Shown: piece after piece, positions 32,255 through 37,228 of the stretch | Position numbering within the stretch: the first letter of the stretch is position 1 | Layout: every line of letters starts with the position of its first letter | NCBI GenBank assembly: GCA_013361705.1 | Contig: JABFXN010000344.1 | Coordinates: 1-37,228 of the forward strand | Length of the DNA: 37,228 nucleotides | Direction: 5' to 3' | DNA from: Acidobacteriaceae bacterium | GTDB lineage: Bacteria > Acidobacteriota > Terriglobia > Terriglobales > Acidobacteriaceae | Program-made: the position numbers and the translations under genes | Notes under the pieces: model-generated | Seen by the model: only the letters and a program-made list of their open reading frames with translations | Database searches by the model: none | Told to the model about the DNA's origin: nothing

Positions 32255-33505
32255 GTGGAAAAGCGTCGTGTCGTTGTAACAGGCCTGGGCCTGATCTGCG
32301 GTGTCGGTAATACGGCCGCAGAGGTTTGGGACGGACTGATGGCCGGCAAGAGCGGTATGGCGGAGATTACGGCATTCCCTCTGGAAGGCCACCCCGTCCG
32401 CTTTGCCGCCGAGGTCAAGGATTTCGATCCGTACAAGTTCATCGATAAAAAAGAGGCCCGCAAGATGGGCCGCTTCATCCACTTTGCCATCGCCGCCGCA
32501 GACGAGGCGATGCAACAGAGCGGGTTGAAGATCACCCCCGAAAACGCCGAGATGGTGGGCGTGCATATCGGCTCGGGCATCGGCGGTTTCGATGTCATCG
32601 AACGGGAGCACACCAACCTGATGCAGGGCGGTCCACGCAAGATCTCGCCCTTCTTCATTCCGGCTTCCATCGTGAACCTGGCCGCAGGACATGTCTCCAT
32701 CCGTTTTGGAGCCAAGGGACCGAACGAAGCCACAGCCACGGCCTGCACCACCAGCGCGCACTCCATCGGCGACGCGTACCGCATCATCGAACGCGGCGAT
32801 GCCGATGCGATGATCGCAGGTGTCGCCGAAGCAGCCATTACTCCGATGGGCGTGGGTGGCTTTGCCGCGATGAAGGCGCTCTCCACTCGCAACGACGACC
32901 CGACACACGCCTGCCGGCCCTGGGACAAGGACCGCGACGGCTTTGTGGTGGGCGAAGGCGCGGGCATCCTGATCCTGGAAGAGCTGGAATTCGCCAAGAA
33001 GCGCGGAGCCACCATCCTGGCCGAGGTTGTCGGCTACGGCATGAGCTCGGACGCCTACCACATGACTGGTATGGCTCCCGAGGGCGAAGGATGCTACCGC
33101 GCCATGGCCAATGCACTGAAGTGGGCAGGCATCAAGCCGGAGCAGGTTGCCTACCTGAACGCACACGCCACCAGCACGCCGCTGGGGGATGCCCTGGAGT
33201 CCAAGGGAATCGAGAACCTCTTCGGCGAGCATGCGCTAGGCCACAAACTGCTGGTCAGCTCCACCAAGTCAATGACGGGCCACCTTCTGGGCGGCGCCGG
33301 CGGTCTGGAAGCAGGCATCAACATCATGGCCATGCAGAAGAGCATCGCTCCCCCGACCATGAATCTCGAAAACGTGGACCCGGAGTGCAAGCTGAACTAC
33401 GTTCCCGGAAAACCGCAGCCCGTAGAGATCGACTACGCCCTGTCGAACTCTTTCGGATTCGGTGGAACCAATGGTTCGCTGGTCTTCAAGAAGTGGTCTG
33501 AGTAG
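32255..33505 (+). CDS. fabF: 3-oxoacyl-[acyl-carrier-protein] synthase II
   Basis: 416-residue elongating condensing enzyme (KAS II) of fatty acid synthesis. It begins at GTG 32255, with AAAGGA five bases upstream, and reads RRVVVTGLGLICGVGNTA. The Cys-His-His triad is C164 (ATACTTSAHSIGDAYR), H304 (NAHATSTPLGDALES) and H343 (STKSMTGHLLGGAGG). A conserved Lys is in STKS. The C-terminal ALSNSFGFGGTNGSLVF is the thiolase-fold end piece. Length matches FabF. It acts with acpP directly upstream, and the unit ends in a strong terminator. Confidence 0.97.
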   Translation: MEKRRVVVTGLGLICGVGNTAAEVWDGLMAGKSGMAEITAFPLEGHPVRFAAEVKDFDPYKFIDKKEARKMGRFIHFAIAAADEAMQQSGLKITPENAEMVGVHIGSGIGGFDVIEREHTNLMQGGPRKISPFFIPASIVNLAAGHVSIRFGAKGPNEATATACTTSAHSIGDAYRIIERGDADAMIAGVAEAAITPMGVGGFAAMKALSTRNDDPTHACRPWDKDRDGFVVGEGAGILILEELEFAKKRGATILAEVVGYGMSSDAYHMTGMAPEGEGCYRAMANALKWAGIKPEQVAYLNAHATSTPLGDALESKGIENLFGEHALGHKLLVSSTKSMTGHLLGGAGGLEAGINIMAMQKSIAPPTMNLENVDPECKLNYVPGKPQPVEIDYALSNSFGFGGTNGSLVFKKWSE

Positions 33506-33525
33506 TTTTCATAAAAGTAAAAGCA

Positions 33526-33553
33526 AAAGCCGCGAGAGTGATCTCGCGGCTTT
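33526..33553 (+). terminator. Intrinsic terminator of acpP-fabF
   Basis: A perfect 12-bp stem, AAAGCCGCGAGA/TCTCGCGGCTTT, with loop GTGA. It is followed by CTGCTTTTTG and lies 21 bp after the fabF stop. Confidence 0.92.
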
Positions 33554-33580
33554 CTGCTTTTTGTAGTGACCACCTTCGTT

Positions 33581-33696
33581 TGTCATCCCGAACGTCAGCA
33601 CTTTCCTGCCACAGCCTGGACGATAAAAAGCAGATCCTTCGCTACTTCACCCCAGCCAGCTTTGCTTGCTAGGGACCCTGTACGCTCAGGATGACA
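33581..33696. repeat. Inverted pair of the TGTCATCC(T/C)GA repeat
   Basis: TGTCATCCCGAACGT at 33581-33595 faces ACGCTCAGGATGACA at 33682-33696: 13 of 15 positions complement. The right copy shares TGTCATCCTGAGCG with 8829-8842. It lies between the fabF terminator and the end of the Yip1-family gene, and no gene is seen inside. Confidence 0.6.
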
Positions 33697-33714
33697 ACAT
33701 TTGGGACATTCGCT

Positions 33715-34461
33715 TCAACTGAAGGCCGCGGCGAAACCAACCTTCATCAGTGCGACCAGCACCCACCAGATAAAGACTGCAACGATCCCTTTACGAATCG
33801 GCAGCTTTGCAACGATGGCGCAGCCGATTCCGAGAACGATGTATTCCCAGATCTCGAAGATGTCGATCGAGGTCAGCAGGGCGTAGAGAGGACCGCTGTG
33901 ACGATCAAGGTAATAGCCAATGTTGGTACCGACAGGATCCTGAAAGGTAAAGATCTCCGGCGGATCTGTCACCCACAACATGAGTGCGGCCAGCAGGAAC
34001 TTCATAACAGCGATCAGAGAGCCATACATCATTACGGCGAAGAGGCGGCCGTAGGTGGCTTCGCCTCCGAACCCGAAGTTCACAGTCCCCCAAAAGAAGA
34101 GCGTAAATAACGCACCAAAGAGGATCCTCACGCCCGGGAAGGAATAGACGGTGATCTTCATGCCGATCATTTGCTGCTTTTGAACCGTCGCGACCTGTTC
34201 GGCAGTCATGCCCTGGACCCGTTCTTCCATCTTCGGATTGGCTTTGATGGCGCTTTCAGCCAAGGCGTCATACCCGACACGGGTCGCAGCACTGAAAGTA
34301 AAGATGTAGGAGCCGATAAAGATCAGCAGAATAGGCAACAGCACGTTGCGGCTGTGCTTGAGAACATCGGTAAAGGTCTTTGACGGAGCGGTGAAGGTGT
34401 AGATCACCCGCTGAATCTGCGAAAGTCCTGGCTCTAGGGTGGGAACTGTAGCTTCAGTCAT
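33715..34461 (-). CDS. Yip1 family multi-spanning membrane protein
   Basis: 248 residues with a short soluble N-terminus (SQIQRVIYTFTAPSKTFTDVL) typical of bacterial YIP1-domain proteins. About five TM helices follow: LLPILLIFIGSYIFTF (about 41-56), VRILFGALFTLFFWGTV, LFAVMMYGSLIAVMKFLLAA, IWEYIVLGIGCAIVA and GIVAVFIWWVLVALMKVGFA. A soluble stretch of about 45 residues with ANPKMEERVQGMT lies between TM1 and TM2. No catalytic residues are recognised. Bacterial members have no settled role. AAAGG lies five bases before ATG 34461. It is divergent from ligA with 93 bp between and seems transcribed alone. Confidence 0.83.
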   Translation of the reverse strand: MTEATVPTLEPGLSQIQRVIYTFTAPSKTFTDVLKHSRNVLLPILLIFIGSYIFTFSAATRVGYDALAESAIKANPKMEERVQGMTAEQVATVQKQQMIGMKITVYSFPGVRILFGALFTLFFWGTVNFGFGGEATYGRLFAVMMYGSLIAVMKFLLAALMLWVTDPPEIFTFQDPVGTNIGYYLDRHSGPLYALLTSIDIFEIWEYIVLGIGCAIVAKLPIRKGIVAVFIWWVLVALMKVGFAAAFS

Positions 34462-34497
34462 AGGCGCCTTTCTTTGTGCGAAGCGATTGTAGGATGA

Positions 34498-36666
<2,169 letters not shown>

Positions 36667-36729
36667 GCGTCCAGCTCAACCCGTCTTGTTTTTTTGAGCG
36701 TTAGCGAAGCGGGTAAATTTGGTTTGCTA

Positions 36730-36975
36730 TCGATTTTTCGCGGTGAAGCCGCGAAGATTTGAGCATCGCGCTACGCGCGATTGTCCTGCTTAAGGGCACG
36801 GCTTCAGCCGAGCCGAAACAGTACTTGACAGATTTGCGGCTTTAGCCGCTGAGGGCACTTGACCTGAATGATTGACCTCAGCGGCTAAAGCCGCGTTCTT
36901 TGCTGATGCCGATACGGGACGGCTGAAGCCGTCCCCTTAAGCAAGGCATTCGCGCGTTGCGCGAACAAAAATCGC
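36730..36975. repeat. Nested inverted-repeat cluster downstream of ligA
   Basis: The 403-bp gap 36667-37069 has no gene. Its centre is a set of nested inverted repeats. The innermost arms, 36836-36854 and 36876-36894, are a perfect 19-bp pair (GCGGCTTTAGCCGCTGAGG and its complement) around a 21-nt spacer. The middle arms, 36787-36810 and 36920-36943, match at 23 of 24 positions and contain GGCTTCAGCC. The outer arms, 36767-36796 and 36934-36963, match at 26 of 30 and include CGCGC-ACGCGCGA. Further out, CGATTTTTCGCG and CGCGAACAAAAATCG face each other. Smaller self-complementary units such as GCGGCTTTAGCCGC are themselves palindromes. Confidence 0.8.
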
Positions 36976-37069
36976 GCAACGCCTGGAAGACTGCGAATCA
37001 CTGATGTTTGAGCGCGGAACAGAGAAATCTGCTTCTCTATCGATTCTCTCAATACAATCGATCGCACCC

Positions 37070-37228
37070 TTAGTGCGCGTCCAGCTCCACCTTGCCAATA
37101 TGCTTCGGAGGACGCTTCAACAACAGCACCAGCGGCAACACCCCGAGCAGCACATACGCAAACAGCTTGTACTGATCCATATACGCCAACAACTCCGCCT
37201 GCCGTTGTAGCTGGTGATAGACGAGCGC
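37070..37228 (-). CDS. C-terminal end of a probable DHA2-type MFS efflux transporter (partial)
   Basis: The last 52 codons of a minus-strand gene that runs off the right edge, with stop TAA at 37070-37072. The translation has ALVYHQLQRQAELLAYMDQY, one hydrophobic helix KLFAYVLLGVLPLVLLLKRP and the tail PPKHIGKVELDAH. The pattern of QxQ-Q-AxLLAYMDxY, a last TM segment with LPLVLLLK, then a short polar tail is what EmrB/QacA-type (DHA2) drug transporters have after TM13-TM14. The match is by eye from a short piece, so the family is probable and the substrate unknown. Confidence 0.65.
   Translation of the reverse strand, partial: ALVYHQLQRQAELLAYMDQYKLFAYVLLGVLPLVLLLKRPPKHIGKVELDAH

Noticed and set aside
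32189-33232. 347-codon minus-strand open frame opposite fabF
   Set aside because: It is antisense to fabF, which has its full catalytic triad. The reverse frame is open because of codon bias.

Overview
The window reads as a chromosomal segment of a GC-rich bacterium, most likely Acidobacteriota (Terriglobia; Granulicella, Terriglobus or Edaphobacter-like). This is an inference from the gene set (DUF885 peptidase, GOB-like B3 beta-lactamase, CocE hydrolase, HAD-UbiA fusion, SthA, MdtABC pump), from the codon style, and from intergenic spaces full of short hairpin repeats. No rRNA, tRNA, CRISPR array, insertion sequence or prophage is visible. About 23 protein genes are supported, mostly housekeeping or envelope functions in short transcription units on both strands.

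Layout. 0.1-2.5 kb: secreted DUF885 metallopeptidase and a small AAA ATPase. 2.65-3.5 kb: galU. 3.8-7.5 kb, minus strand: B3 metallo-beta-lactamase with the Gln116 zinc ligand, a YgiC-like glutathionylspermidine-synthase-family ligase translationally coupled to a YgiB-like lipoprotein, and a class V aminotransferase. 7.7-8.8 kb: yqeY and an RNase HI with an unusual tail. 8.8-11.25 kb: a decayed second copy of the sthA 3' end with its terminator, a DUF1579-like secreted protein, and intact sthA. 11.35-13.9 kb: a ThiE/TenI protein and a CocE/NonD hydrolase. 14.1-22.2 kb, minus strand: the tripartite-pump operon mdtA-mdtB-mdtC without an outer-membrane channel gene. 22.4-25.1 kb: HAD-UbiA fusion and pheS (no pheT alongside). 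25.3-28.65 kb, minus strand: secreted M28 peptidase and PBP4-type dacB. 28.7-31.8 kb: folP, tag (minus) and rmuC. 32.0-33.5 kb: acpP-fabF. 33.7-34.5 kb: Yip1-family membrane protein. 34.55-36.67 kb: ligA. The right edge holds the C-terminal end of a probable DHA2-type MFS transporter.

How the parts relate. Several genes serve the envelope: galU (UDP-glucose), dacB (peptidoglycan trimming), the HAD-UbiA protein (polyprenyl-linked chemistry) and acpP-fabF (fatty acids). Others serve export or resistance (MdtABC, the beta-lactamase, the MFS pump), DNA maintenance (tag, rmuC, ligA, RNase HI) and redox or cofactor metabolism (sthA, ThiE/TenI, folP). I see no obvious new defence or biosynthetic island. 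The least ordinary signals are intergenic: a 110-bp palindromic element present twice, TTGAATN heptad arrays that touch stop codons and mirror each other around terminators, a nested ~200-bp palindrome after ligA, and the sthA relic. In proteins, the notable points are an antitoxin-like tail on RNase HI, low-complexity inserts in two pump subunits, and loss of ThiE catalytic residues.
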